A stretch of 64,000 nucleotides of DNA, from contig NZ_CP108106.1 of the NCBI RefSeq assembly GCF_041435195.1, forward strand, positions 5,371,501 to 5,435,500. Direction: 5' to 3'. Position numbers and translations under genes: made by a program. The notes beneath the pieces were generated by a model. The model was given only the letters and a program-made list of their open reading frames with translations, was not told the DNA's origin and searched no databases. This stretch comes from Streptomyces sp. NBC_00224 (lineage in GTDB: Bacteria; Actinomycetota; Actinomycetes; Streptomycetales; Streptomycetaceae). This document shows positions 49,413-57,181 of the stretch, piece after piece. Every line of letters starts with the position of its first letter. The first letter of the stretch is position 1.

Positions 49413-49979
49413 GTGGCGGTCCCCGAATCTGCGAGTGACGTCGTTGCCCAGCGGGCCCAAGAACTACGGAAGCGCCAGGGGCTCACGGCAAAGGGCCTCG
49501 CCGAACGCTGCGCCTTGATGGGCGCGCCCGGCATGACCGCCTCGGTCATCGCCAACATCGAGAGCGGGCGCCCCGACCTGCGCGGCCGTCGACGGCGGCA
49601 GATCACCCTCGAAGAGTGGCTGATCCTGGCGCAGGCTCTGCATGTGGCGCCGATCCACCTGCTCGTACCGGTCGACGACGAATCCCCGCGCTACGAACTC
49701 ACCCCGGAGGAGCCGCAGCCCACGCAGGGGATGCGTCGGGAAGGTGTCGGGTGGGTCCGGGAGTGGATCAGGGGCGAGGCGCCGCTGACCTTCACGAACG
49801 AACGCATCTACCGCAGCGAAGTCCCTGCGGACGAATGGAAGTCCCGCCAGCGGCGCGAGCGGGAGGGCTACGAGATCAACAAGCAGATCTGGGAAGCCCT
49901 GGGGGCGGCAGGCATCACGCCCAAGTCGCCGACCGGCGAGGCGGACCGAGAAGAGGGCGGGGCGGGCGCGAATGGCTGA
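49413..49979 (+). CDS. XRE-family regulator, element control
   Basis: 188 residues; GTG at 49413 chosen because AGGAG lies 5 nt upstream. Helix-turn-helix: VVAQRAQELRKRQGLTAKGLAERCALMG and a later MTASVIANIESGRPDLRGRRRRQITLEEWLILAQALHV helix pair. The remaining 90 residues are charged. Divergent to xis, and it probably represses both genes through O1 and O2. Its 3' end overlaps the integrase start by 8 nt, so integrase may be under the same promoter. Confidence 0.82.
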   Translation: MAVPESASDVVAQRAQELRKRQGLTAKGLAERCALMGAPGMTASVIANIESGRPDLRGRRRRQITLEEWLILAQALHVAPIHLLVPVDDESPRYELTPEEPQPTQGMRREGVGWVREWIRGEAPLTFTNERIYRSEVPADEWKSRQRREREGYEINKQIWEALGAAGITPKSPTGEADREEGGAGANG

Positions 49980-51294
49980 GGTCTACGACCGGTGGCACAA
50001 GTCCCGTCCGGGCAAAGACGACAAGCCGTGCCCAGAGCACACCAGCAAGACGCGCAAGCTCGTTCCGAGCGGCGAGCACGGGAAAGGGAAGCGCTGGCAG
50101 GTCCGTTGGCGCGACGCGAGCGGGAAGCAGCGCAAAGAGAACTTCGACAAGCGGGCCGCAGCCGAGACCCGCGCGGCCACGGTGAAGGCCGACCTAGACC
50201 GGGGGCTGTACGTCGATCCGGCTGCGGGCAAAGAGAGCTTCCGAGCCGTTGCCGAGCGGTGGCGCACCTCGGCGGTGCACAGACCGACCACTGCGTCGCG
50301 CGTCGAGCGAGGGCTGCGGAATCACGTCTACCCGACGTTCGGTGACCGACCCGTGGCCAGCATCCGGACCTCGGACATACAAGCCTGGGTCAAGGACCGG
50401 GCACAGGTGCTTGCACCGTCGACGCTAGAGGTCACGTACGCCTACGTCGTCACGCCCCTGCGGACGGCCGTCCGGGACCGAATCATCGCGAGCAACCCCT
50501 GTGACGGGGTACGGCTGCCACGGCAGCGCAAGGCCGAGATCGTGCCGCTGCACGCCGACGCCGTACGGGCGCTCATAGACGCGTCGCCCGCCCGCTACCG
50601 CGCCTTGTTCCTGCTCGCCGCATCATCCGGGCTGCGTCAGGGCGAGCTGTTCGGCCTCGAAGTCGACGGTGTCGACTTCCTGCGGCGCGAGGTAACGGTG
50701 CGGCAGCAGATCATCGACCCGGAAGACGGCGAGCCCTACCTCGGCGAGCCCAAGACGCACGAGAGCTACCGCACAGTGCCGCTCACCAAAGCGGCGGTGG
50801 ACGCGCTCGCCGTGCACCTCGAACGGTTCCCCGCGCCCGAGGTGAGGATCGAGGACCGGACCGACCCCCGGAAGCCGAAGCAGCGCACCGCGCGCCTGAT
50901 CTTCCCGAACCAGGACCGCAAGCCGGTCCGGCGCGGAGCCTGGGCGCACGTATGGCGTAGGGCGAGGCAGAACGCGAACAAGGCCCTCGCGGCGGCGTAC
51001 GAGCAGGCGCTCGCGGCATGGGTTCGGAGAGGTAAGCCCGAGGGCGCCGAGCCCGTCCGCGTCGAGGTCCCGGACGGGGCGAGCCTGCACGACCTGCGGC
51101 ACTTCTACGCCTCGCTGCTCATCAAGCACCGCGAGAACGTCAAGACGGTTCAGAAGCGGCTCGGCCACGCCAAGCCGTCGATCACGCTCGACACCTACAC
51201 GCACCTGTGGCCGGACGAGGAGGACACAACGAGGGCCGCCGTCGAGGCCGCCCTCGGCGATGTGCCCCCGTTGTGCCCTGCTCACTCAGCCTGA
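49972..51294 (+). CDS. Tyrosine recombinase / integrase
   Basis: 440 residues. Catalytic residues: Arg in SGLRQGELFGL (about 223), Lys/His in HDLRHFYASLLI, Arg and His in the same and LGHAKPSITLDTYTHLW, with the Tyr nucleophile in TLDTYTHLW. N-terminal part (about 60-190) is a core-binding SAM-like domain preceded by an AP2-like arm-binding segment WQVRWRDASGKQRKENFDKR. The gene ends 4 bp before a 13-bp arm-type site and 29 bp before the yajQ stop. It catalyses integration into and excision from the yajQ 3' end. Confidence 0.92.
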   Translation: MAEVYDRWHKSRPGKDDKPCPEHTSKTRKLVPSGEHGKGKRWQVRWRDASGKQRKENFDKRAAAETRAATVKADLDRGLYVDPAAGKESFRAVAERWRTSAVHRPTTASRVERGLRNHVYPTFGDRPVASIRTSDIQAWVKDRAQVLAPSTLEVTYAYVVTPLRTAVRDRIIASNPCDGVRLPRQRKAEIVPLHADAVRALIDASPARYRALFLLAASSGLRQGELFGLEVDGVDFLRREVTVRQQIIDPEDGEPYLGEPKTHESYRTVPLTKAAVDALAVHLERFPAPEVRIEDRTDPRKPKQRTARLIFPNQDRKPVRRGAWAHVWRRARQNANKALAAAYEQALAAWVRRGKPEGAEPVRVEVPDGASLHDLRHFYASLLIKHRENVKTVQKRLGHAKPSITLDTYTHLWPDEEDTTRAAVEAALGDVPPLCPAHSA

Positions 51295-51298
51295 CAAC

Positions 51299-51311
51299 GT
51301 CCGTGCAGGTC
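51299..51311. repeat. Right inner 13-bp inverted repeat (arm-type site)
   Basis: GTCCGTGCAGGTC, 11 bp inside the right core and inverse of 39050-39062. In the circular form the two would flank the core. Confidence 0.7.
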
Positions 51312-51322
51312 AGACCACTTGA

Positions 51323-51342
51323 TCAGCGGTAGTTCACGAACT
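51323..51342. other. Right attachment site (attR core) in the yajQ 3' end
   Basis: TCAGCGGTAGTTCACGAACT. On the minus strand it encodes the last residues of YajQ (FVNYR) and its TGA stop, so integration rebuilds the gene end. Confidence 0.88.
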
Positions 51343-51811
51343 GCAGCGCGAAGTCGAAGTCCTTGCCCTTGAGCAGGGTCTGAACGGCCTGGAGGTCGTC
51401 GCGGCTCTTGGAGGAGACCCGCAGCTCCTCGCCCTGCACCTGCGCCTTGACGCCCTTGGGGCCCTCGTCGCGGATGACCTTGGCGACCTTCTTGGCGTTC
51501 TCCTGCGAGATGCCCTCCTCGATGGAGGCGAAGATCTTGTACTCCTTGCCGGAGAGCTGCGGCTCGCCGGCGTCCAGCGCCTTGAGCGAGATCCCGCGCT
51601 TGACCAGCTTGGTCTGGAAGACGTCGAGGATCGCGTTGACGCGGTCCTCGGAGTTGGCCTCCATCAGGATCTTCTCGCCGGACCAAGCGATCGACGCGCC
51701 CACGTTCTTGAAGTCGTAGCGCTGCGAGATCTCCTTCGCCGACTGGTTGAGGGCGTTGTCGACCTCCTGCCGCTCGACCTTCGAGACGATGTCGAAACTG
51801 GAGTCGGCCAT
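51323..51811 (-). CDS. yajQ: YajQ-family nucleotide-binding protein
   Basis: 162 residues, the usual YajQ length; ATG at 51811 ([23 protein letters not shown]). Two ferredoxin-like alpha/beta repeats; [10 protein letters not shown] and [36 protein letters not shown] are conserved. Proteins of the family have been reported to bind cyclic di-GMP or other nucleotides, and the streptomycete role is not known. The 3' end serves as the attB of the 12.3-kb element and is preserved in attR, so the gene should be functional. tRNA-Tyr lies 190 bp upstream, on the opposite strand. Confidence 0.92.
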   Translation of the reverse strand: MADSSFDIVSKVERQEVDNALNQSAKEISQRYDFKNVGASIAWSGEKILMEANSEDRVNAILDVFQTKLVKRGISLKALDAGEPQLSGKEYKIFASIEEGISQENAKKVAKVIRDEGPKGVKAQVQGEELRVSSKSRDDLQAVQTLLKGKDFDFALQFVNYR

Positions 51812-52003
51812 GTCCTGTGGCTCCTTGGATCGGGTGCGTGGGGGTACGGCCTGGCTGCCGAACCGCTGCCCCAAAGCCTAGCCACCCGGGCCCGCGCGAA
51901 GCGCTGATCAACCGGGTGGCGAAGCACCCCCGGGTATCGGGTATCGTTTACGTCGTTGCCAGGGAGCACCGCGAGAGCGGGACCTCTACCAGCGACATCC
52001 CAT

Positions 52004-52085
52004 GGCGGTGTGCCCGAGTGGCCAATGGGAACGGACTGTAAATCCGTCGGCTTAGCCTACCCAGGTTCGAATCCTGGCGCCGCCA
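52004..52085 (+). tRNA. tRNA-Tyr (GTA)
   Basis: 82 nt, class II with a long variable arm. Acceptor GGCGGTG pairs with CGCCGCC (one G-U). Anticodon GTA within CTGTAAA, T-arm CCAGGTTCGAATCCTGG. The CCA end is not encoded. In S. coelicolor this tRNA is the target of the SLP1 element. A degenerate copy of its 3' half lies at 54083-54141. Confidence 0.95.
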
Positions 52086-52096
52086 CACTGGGTGAG

Positions 52097-52137
52097 ACCC
52101 CCTCTTATCTGCGGAAACGCAGACGAGAGGGGGTTTT
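52097..52137 (+). terminator. Terminator downstream of tRNA-Tyr
   Basis: ACCCCCTC pairs with GAGAGGGGGT; inner stem CTGCG-GAAA-CGCAG; ends in TTTT. The sequence TGCGGAAACGC is repeated in the second terminator copy near 54199. Confidence 0.85.
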
Positions 52138-52748
52138 CTCGTTGTCCGCCCGCCATCGTTCGGCTGGAACGCGGGTCGGTGAAGTGCCTCACTCCGAGGA
52201 CTCCGAGGCACTCCGAGGCACTCGGATCCGCGGGGCGGTGTGGTGCCGGCTGCTGTCGGCCGTCTCTTCCGGTACCGGTCTCCTCGACTACTTCCGCATG
52301 CCGACGTCGTACGCAAGCGGGCGCGGCGCGGTATACGGAATTGCTGAATCCGATTCTCTTCCTCGGTCTGCCGCTGCCTCTGCCGCTGCCTCTGCTTTTG
52401 GGTGCGTCGACTTCTCCGTAGTTACCCGCTGTTAAAGCGGACAAGGTGGGCGCGGAACAGTGCTCTGCCTCTCTCGGACGACATTTCTGTGGGGCAAGGC
52501 GCGTCTTGTATTGGTGAAATGCGCGTTATGTGGCCATGGCGAAGGGTGGCGATTGGAGAGGCGGGTCCGGTGCGGGCCGTCCGTGTGTTTCGGGGGCGGC
52601 AGACTTTCTCCTGGCGTCGGGCTGTAATCGCGGCCTGACGTTCCGTGCCGCGAGGCGGTGCGTTGTGAAGGCATTTGTCTTCACATACGCCAACTCGGCG
52701 GGGCGTGCTACTGCACCACCAGCAACGTGAGGAGGAGAGCGCACGTCT
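52138..52748. other. 611-bp non-coding region after tRNA-Tyr
   Basis: Contains three tandem 10-bp repeats ACTCCGAGGC at 52191-52219, and a duplicated TGCCGCTGCCTC at about 52371-52394. No gene is supported by a ribosome site or codon pattern; likely accessory spacer. Confidence 0.55.
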
Positions 52749-52760
52749 GTGACGTGCGCT
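52738..52760 (+). promoter_or_regulatory. Hairpin containing the start of the small membrane gene
   Basis: AGCGCACGT and ACGTGCGCT are perfect arms around CTGTG, which includes the GTG start at 52749. GGAGGAG lies just upstream. It could sequester the start codon. Confidence 0.5.
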
Positions 52761-53018
52761 GATTCATTCATGATGAGTTCTGTCATCCATGATGCCGGCG
52801 CCCACTACATAGCCGAGGTGATGTTCGCGATCACCGCTGTGGTTGTCGGGGTGCTGCGATCCGTGTGGCGCCGAAGGCCACGAATGGTCCGGCACGCGGG
52901 AGGCTCGTCGTCCGAAGGGCCGATCGACGGGCCACCGGACACTTCGCGACTGTGCGCGACTGAACGCGACTCTCTGCCGAATGCGTCGTCCAAAAGACGA
53001 CAGGGGGAGTCGTCATGA
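52749..53018 (+). CDS. Small single-helix membrane protein
   Basis: 89 residues, GTG start inside a hairpin; a second possible start is the ATG at 52770. One membrane helix (HYIAEVMFAITAVVVGVLRSVW) then a basic RRRPRMVRH stretch and a disordered tail. No recognised family. Its stop overlaps the next ATG by 4 nt, so the two are translated together; the small protein may tether or modulate the downstream regulator. Confidence 0.55.
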   Translation: MTCADSFMMSSVIHDAGAHYIAEVMFAITAVVVGVLRSVWRRRPRMVRHAGGSSSEGPIDGPPDTSRLCATERDSLPNASSKRRQGESS

Positions 53019-53923
53019 AGACGACACGTGCCGCACGGCGTGCGCAGTATCCCGAGGCGGAGTACAACCGGGACCGGGCATGGGGGCGGTTGTTGGAGTC
53101 TCCGGGCGGAGTGCGGCGACATTCCCAGCCGGGGAGTTCCGAGTCCGCTCCGACGCTGCTGGAGGTGGCCCGCGCTTACGACCGCATCTGTCAGCGAGCT
53201 CGCGGGATAATCCAGCCCGACGTCGAAGAGACGGACATTCTGGCGACGCTCCTGGTTATCCGTATGCTCCGGGACAAATTGGAAAGCGATGAGCTTCAGC
53301 TGATCTCCCTGGCGCGAACCAAGCGGATCACCTGGGAGCGCATCGCCGACGCTCTGGAACTGAGCGGTCGTCAGTCGGCGGAACGCCGCCATCTCCAATT
53401 GACCCGCGCGCACAGGCGCGCCGACGGCACTCTGCCTCGTACGCAGAGCGAGCGGGTGGAGTCCGTCCGCGAGCATCGCAGCCGGCGCGCGGAGCGGGAT
53501 TGGGCGCTGCGCCACGGAGAGCTGATCCGGGACCTGGCCGTACGGCTCGCTTCCGTCGAAGGTCTTCAGGCGCGTGTCGACCGATCGCACGAGGCCCGCA
53601 TACTCACCGCCCTGGAGGACTCCCGGGAAGGGGGGCCACAGGAACACAGAACGGCCATGCGGCTGGTGTGGCCGCAGGCGCTGTCGGACTGGCTCATCGA
53701 AGACGAAAGGTTTCGCACCACTCCACAGGAGAGCGAGGAGTCGGCGGCCGACCCTGCCTGGGAGCGCCAGCAGCAGGAGGCCGACATCTTGCACCAGCTG
53801 CTTGGATTGATCAGCTATGCCACCAACCCCAGGAACATCGATCTTTCGGATCTTCCGGATCTGTTCCAGGAAATCGTCAGGGTCCATGGCGAGTATCAGC
53901 AGCAGACCAGGATCCGTCGCTAG
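53015..53923 (+). CDS. HSP18-type transcriptional regulator-like protein
   Basis: 302 residues. Residues 55-130 contain ILATLLVIRMLRDKLESDELQLISLARTKRITWERIADALELSGRQSAERRHLQL, which has the form of streptomycete proteins annotated HSP18 transcriptional regulator: a helix pair then a sigma-like HTH with I-A-D-A-L. The C-terminal 150 residues are acidic and helical. No catalytic motif. It is the second gene of a two-gene unit between two copies of tRNA-Tyr 3' sequence, so it is likely accessory DNA. Function inferred only from the HTH. Confidence 0.55.
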   Translation: MKTTRAARRAQYPEAEYNRDRAWGRLLESPGGVRRHSQPGSSESAPTLLEVARAYDRICQRARGIIQPDVEETDILATLLVIRMLRDKLESDELQLISLARTKRITWERIADALELSGRQSAERRHLQLTRAHRRADGTLPRTQSERVESVREHRSRRAERDWALRHGELIRDLAVRLASVEGLQARVDRSHEARILTALEDSREGGPQEHRTAMRLVWPQALSDWLIEDERFRTTPQESEESAADPAWERQQQEADILHQLLGLISYATNPRNIDLSDLPDLFQEIVRVHGEYQQQTRIRR

Positions 53924-54082
53924 CGGACGGGCGCGGTGCCGGTGTTCGGGCTTGAGGGGAAGGTCGGGCGCTGGGTGGGGAGAAAACGGCGAAGCAAGAT
54001 CCCGGGCTGCGGGCCATGGGAGCAGAAACGATCGAGCCATGGCGCAAACCACCGGGTGAGGGGCCTGGCACGGTCGGCGGCC

Positions 54083-54141
54083 GGAACGGACATCCGTCGG
54101 CCTGGCCGACCCGGTTCGAAGTTCCCATCCTGGCGCCGCCA
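54083..54141 (+). pseudogene. Decayed second copy of tRNA-Tyr 3' half
   Basis: GGAACGGAC then ATCCGTCGGC, with the anticodon bases TGTAA missing compared with tRNA-Tyr; then a GGTTCGAA T-loop, a 6-base insertion and TCCTGGCGCCGCCA. It cannot encode a working tRNA. It is probably the far end (att) of an old element that used tRNA-Tyr, or a decayed tandem tRNA. Confidence 0.7.
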
Positions 54142-54187
54142 GGCGGCGACAGGCCCTAGCCCCCAGACCCCCGTTAGCCCCCAGACC

Positions 54188-54224
54188 CCCGTTGAATTGC
54201 GGAAACGCGGCTCGGCGGGGGTCT
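54188..54224 (+). terminator. Second terminator copy
   Basis: CCCCCG pairs with CGGGGGT; the inner loop has TTGCGGAAACGCGG, near-identical to the terminator after tRNA-Tyr. Confidence 0.65.
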
Positions 54225-54239
54225 TCTCGCCTCGGGCCC

Positions 54240-54896
54240 TCAGTTCCCCGCCACGTCCTTGACCGCCACCGTCACCGGCACCGACCCGCTGATCGCTTCC
54301 AGGGTCAGGCCCGCCGTGGCGGGGGTGTCGACGAGTTCGGCCAGGAGGGCGGCGACGTCGTCGCGGGGGATGGGGCCGCGGCCCGTCGACGCGGCCATGG
54401 TGACCAGGCCCGTGCCGGCGTCGTTCGTCAGCATTCCGGGGCGCAGGATCGTCCAGTCCAGGCCGGGGCGGGCCCGTACCGCCTCGTCGGCCGAGCCCTT
54501 GGCGCGCAGATACGCGTCGAAGATCTCGTCGCCCTCGTGGCGCGGGTCCGCGCCCATCGAGGAGACGACCACGTAGCGGCGTACGCCCGCCCGCTCCGCC
54601 GCGTCGGCGAAGAGGACCGCGGCCGCCCGGTCCACGGTCTCCTTGCGGGCCGCGTCGCTGCCGGGGCCCGCGCCCGCCGCGAAGACCGCCGCGTCGGCGC
54701 CCTCCAGGGTGGCCGCGACCTCGTCCACGGACGCCGACTCCAGGTCGAGTACGACGGGCTCGGCGCCCGCCTTTCGCAGGTCGTCCGCCTGTTCCGGCTT
54801 GCGGATGATGCCCGCGACCTCGTCCCCGCGCGCCGACAGCAGCCGTTCGAGCCGCAGCGCGATCTGACCATGGCCTCCTGCGATGACAATGCGCAT
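54240..54896 (-). CDS. NAD(P)-binding SDR-like protein
   Basis: 218 residues from the ATG at 54896; GTG at 54902 is possible. Rossmann motif AGGHGQIALRLERLL at residues 6-20, VFAAGAGPGSDAARKETVD and YVVVSSMGADPRHEG, the typical NAD(P)-binding (SDR atypical, YwnB/HSCARG-like) fold. No clear catalytic Tyr-x3-Lys. Role unknown; possibly redox sensing or epimerisation. It stands alone on the minus strand. Confidence 0.8.
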   Translation of the reverse strand: MRIVIAGGHGQIALRLERLLSARGDEVAGIIRKPEQADDLRKAGAEPVVLDLESASVDEVAATLEGADAAVFAAGAGPGSDAARKETVDRAAAVLFADAAERAGVRRYVVVSSMGADPRHEGDEIFDAYLRAKGSADEAVRARPGLDWTILRPGMLTNDAGTGLVTMAASTGRGPIPRDDVAALLAELVDTPATAGLTLEAISGSVPVTVAVKDVAGN

Positions 54897-55026
54897 GCTC
54901 ACGACCGTACGCCGGTGGGCCGCCCGGCGCGCCCCCGGTGAGCCCCTTCGGGCGCCGAAGCCCCGCCCGGCCGGCGCGTCCGCCCGCGTGCCCGCCCCGC
55001 ACGCCCCTTCGGCCCCCCAAGGGACC

Positions 55027-56295
55027 TCACCCGCCGGAGTCCGACCGCCCCTGGCGCGGCAGATCCAGTGCCACCGCCGCCGCCGAGTCGCAGTACTCCC
55101 GTACCGCGCTCGTCCGTGCCACCACCCGGCCGCGGTGGATCACGATGCGGCTGTACGCGAGGGACAGTACGCCCGCGATGCGTTCGCCGCGGACCGCCAG
55201 GAGCTCCGCCGGGAAGCCCGCCTCCACGCGGACCTCGGGCAGGCCCATGGCCTCCCGGGCGGCCGCGCTCACCGCGCCGTACGCGTCCTCGGGGCGCAGG
55301 CCCGCCTGGGAGGCGAGGAGGTACGCGGCCTCCAACGGGTCGCCCCGGCCCACCGGGTTGGCGAGGTCGCGCAGGGCGCCGCTGCCCGCCGCCACGCGCA
55401 CGCCCGCCGCCTTCAGCATCCGCACGGGCGGCATGTCCTGACGGTCGGTTCCCTGACGTTCCGTCATGCCGCAGCGGCCCTGCGGCAGGCAGACCACCGC
55501 GACGCCCGCCGACGCGAGCTGGTCCGCCGCCCGTGCCGCCGCCTCGCGCGGCAGCCGGGACAGGCCCGCACAGGGGCCGATCGCCACGCCCGGGCGCAGC
55601 CCGGCGGTCATCGCCGCGAGCCGGGCCAGCCGCGCCGGGTCGTCACCGTCCGTGTGGAGGTCGACCGCGCAGCCGTGCTCGGCGGCGATCTCCAGGACCG
55701 CCTCCGTGTACCCGGCCGGGTCCGGGTCGAGGTCCGGGCAGCCGCCGACCACCGACGCGCCCATCTTCACCGCGTCCCGCAGCATCGCGAGCCCGTCCGC
55801 GCCCGCCGCGCCGGTCAGCAGCCGGGGCACCGCCACCACGTTCAGCTCGGCGAGCCCGCGCAGCGAGCGGCGGGTCTGCAGGGCAGCCTCCAGCGGCTCC
55901 AGGCCCCGTACGTCGTCGATCCGCACGTGCGAGCGCAGCGCCGTCGCGCCGTGGCCGAGCTGGAGCAGGGCGGCCTCGGTGGCGCGGCGCTGGACGTCCT
56001 GCGCCGCGTACGAGACCGGGCCCTCGGGGCCGAACGCGGTCAGCGCCGTGTCGCTGTGCGCATGCGGCTCGGCGGGCGCCGGGAGCAGCAGGAAGCCGTT
56101 CAGGTCGACCTTGGAGAAGTGCGCGGCGAGGCTGCCCGCGGTCCCGACGGCCTCGATGCGGCCGCCGCCGAGCCGGACGTCCACGGTCCGGCCGTCGGCG
56201 AGCCGGGCGCCGGACAGCAGGAGCGTGGCGGCGGCCTCGGCGGGGCCGTCCCCGGTGCCGGGCGAGTGGGCCGGCTGCGACTGGCTGTCGGACAT
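55027..56295 (-). CDS. Amidohydrolase-superfamily protein (cytosine-deaminase-like)
   Basis: 422 residues. Metal ligands HxH in LLPAPAEPHAHSDTAL and His in VDLHTDGDDPARL; a later Asp is probably in RVAAGSGALRDLANP. N- and C-terminal beta segments (DGRTVDVRLGGGRIEAVGTA; SRIVIHRGRVVARTS) form the small composite domain of the urease-like superfamily. It most resembles CodA/N-isopropylammelide-type hydrolases; the exact substrate is uncertain. Single gene, 124 bp after the SDR-like gene on the same strand. Confidence 0.8.
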   Translation of the reverse strand: MSDSQSQPAHSPGTGDGPAEAAATLLLSGARLADGRTVDVRLGGGRIEAVGTAGSLAAHFSKVDLNGFLLLPAPAEPHAHSDTALTAFGPEGPVSYAAQDVQRRATEAALLQLGHGATALRSHVRIDDVRGLEPLEAALQTRRSLRGLAELNVVAVPRLLTGAAGADGLAMLRDAVKMGASVVGGCPDLDPDPAGYTEAVLEIAAEHGCAVDLHTDGDDPARLARLAAMTAGLRPGVAIGPCAGLSRLPREAAARAADQLASAGVAVVCLPQGRCGMTERQGTDRQDMPPVRMLKAAGVRVAAGSGALRDLANPVGRGDPLEAAYLLASQAGLRPEDAYGAVSAAAREAMGLPEVRVEAGFPAELLAVRGERIAGVLSLAYSRIVIHRGRVVARTSAVREYCDSAAAVALDLPRQGRSDSGG

Positions 56296-56611
56296 CGCGC
56301 TCCAGGTGGTCCTCGGGGCCCCGCGGGGCCTTCAGGGCAAGATCACGCAGCGTGAGAGCCGAGCCTAGGGGCGCACCCCGCGCGCATCGAGGAGGAGCGC
56401 AATAGTCGTACCGGTGTGGCCACGAGTGGCGTACGTGACACCTGGGGCGGGGTCGTGCGGAAGCGGTTCGCGATCATGTCCCACCCGCCCCCGGGCCCCC
56501 GTGCGCCCCCTGCGGGAGCCGCCCCGCGACGGCCGTCCGAGGGCTCCGAGGCGGCCCGGCGAAACGGATTTGGGCGATCGGCGGCCGACCGTGTAATGTC
56601 TTCATCGCTCG
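56296..56611. other. Spacer with amidohydrolase and tRNA promoters
   Basis: 316 bp without a gene. TGTAATGT about 15 bp before tRNA-Thr could be its -10. No other feature recognised. Confidence 0.45.
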
Positions 56612-56684
56612 CCCCAATAGCTCAGTCGGTAGAGCGTCTCCATGGTAAGGAGAAGGTCTACGGTTCGATTCCGTATTGGGGCTC
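56612..56684 (+). tRNA. tRNA-Thr (GGT)
   Basis: 73 nt. Acceptor GCCCCAA/TTGGGGC, anticodon GGT in CTCCATGGTAAGGAG, T-arm ACGGTTCGATTCCGT. CCA is not encoded. Confidence 0.95.
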
Positions 56685-56727
56685 TGGTGAGAGGGTCCCC
56701 GCCCACAAGCGGGGACCGGATCATCAA

Positions 56728-56800
56728 AGCGGTGTAGCTCAGTCGGTAGAGCAAGCGGCTCATAATCGCTGTGTCACCGGTTCAAGTCCGGTCACCGCTA
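56728..56800 (+). tRNA. tRNA-Met (CAT), elongator
   Basis: 73 nt. Acceptor AGCGGTG/CACCGCT, anticodon CAT in GCGGCTCATAATCGC, T-arm ACCGGTTCAAGTCCGGT. An A-U first pair indicates an elongator. Upstream of rpmG as in other streptomycetes. Confidence 0.93.
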
Positions 56801-56897
56801 CTCCAAGTAGCAACAGTAGCCGATTGTGGGGTCGGTCTCCCGATCGGCTACTCTTTTATGCGTTCATCCGTCTACCTGTCCGTCAAGGAGCACTCAC

Positions 56898-57062
56898 GTG
56901 GCTGCCACCGACGTCCGCCCGAAGATCACGCTGGCCTGCGTGGAGTGCAAGGAGCGGAACTACATCACCAAGAAGAACCGGCGTAACAACCCGGACCGAC
57001 TTGAGATGAAGAAGCACTGCCCGCGCTGCAAGTCGCACACTGCACACCGCGAGACCCGCTAA
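56898..57062 (+). CDS. rpmG: 50S ribosomal protein L33 (zinc-binding form)
   Basis: 54 residues; GTG at 56898 with AAGGAG 7 nt upstream. Four-Cys zinc pair: [14 protein letters not shown] and [10 protein letters not shown], so this is the zinc-containing (C+) type. Highly basic ribosomal protein. It follows tRNA-Thr and tRNA-Met, and a terminator hairpin lies after its stop. Confidence 0.95.
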   Translation: MAATDVRPKITLACVECKERNYITKKNRRNNPDRLEMKKHCPRCKSHTAHRETR

Positions 57063-57089
57063 CCACGGGTTTAGCACTCAGGCTCGTAC

Positions 57090-57126
57090 GAGAGGCCGTT
57101 CCCTGTTCTGGGGAGCGGCCTCTCGT
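57090..57126 (+). terminator. Hairpin after rpmG
   Basis: CGAGAGGCCGTTCCC pairs with GGGGAGCGGCCTCTCG over a short loop. Confidence 0.7.
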
Positions 57127-57181
57127 CGTATCCCGTTCCGTAGATCACCAAGCAGATCACCAAGCAGGAGGTTGCGAGCCC

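Larger units (their letters stand above)
39014..51342. mobile_element. 12.3-kb integrative element inserted at the 3' end of yajQ
   Basis: Bounded by the 20-bp direct repeat. From right to left it has a tyrosine integrase, XRE regulator, Xis, primase-polymerase, helicase-like protein, an iteron-like repeat cluster and cargo genes. The integrase gene lies against the right end, typical of tyrosine-integrase islands. No TraB/FtsK or phage structural genes are visible, which separates it from actinomycete conjugative elements such as pSAM2 and SLP1. GC content falls at 40600-42300. Confidence 0.85.
53924..54239. other. Gap with decayed tRNA-Tyr copy
   Basis: Non-coding 316 bp. It holds the decayed tRNA-Tyr copy (54083-54141) and a copy of the downstream terminator (54188-54224). 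Nothing else is recognised. Confidence 0.6.
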
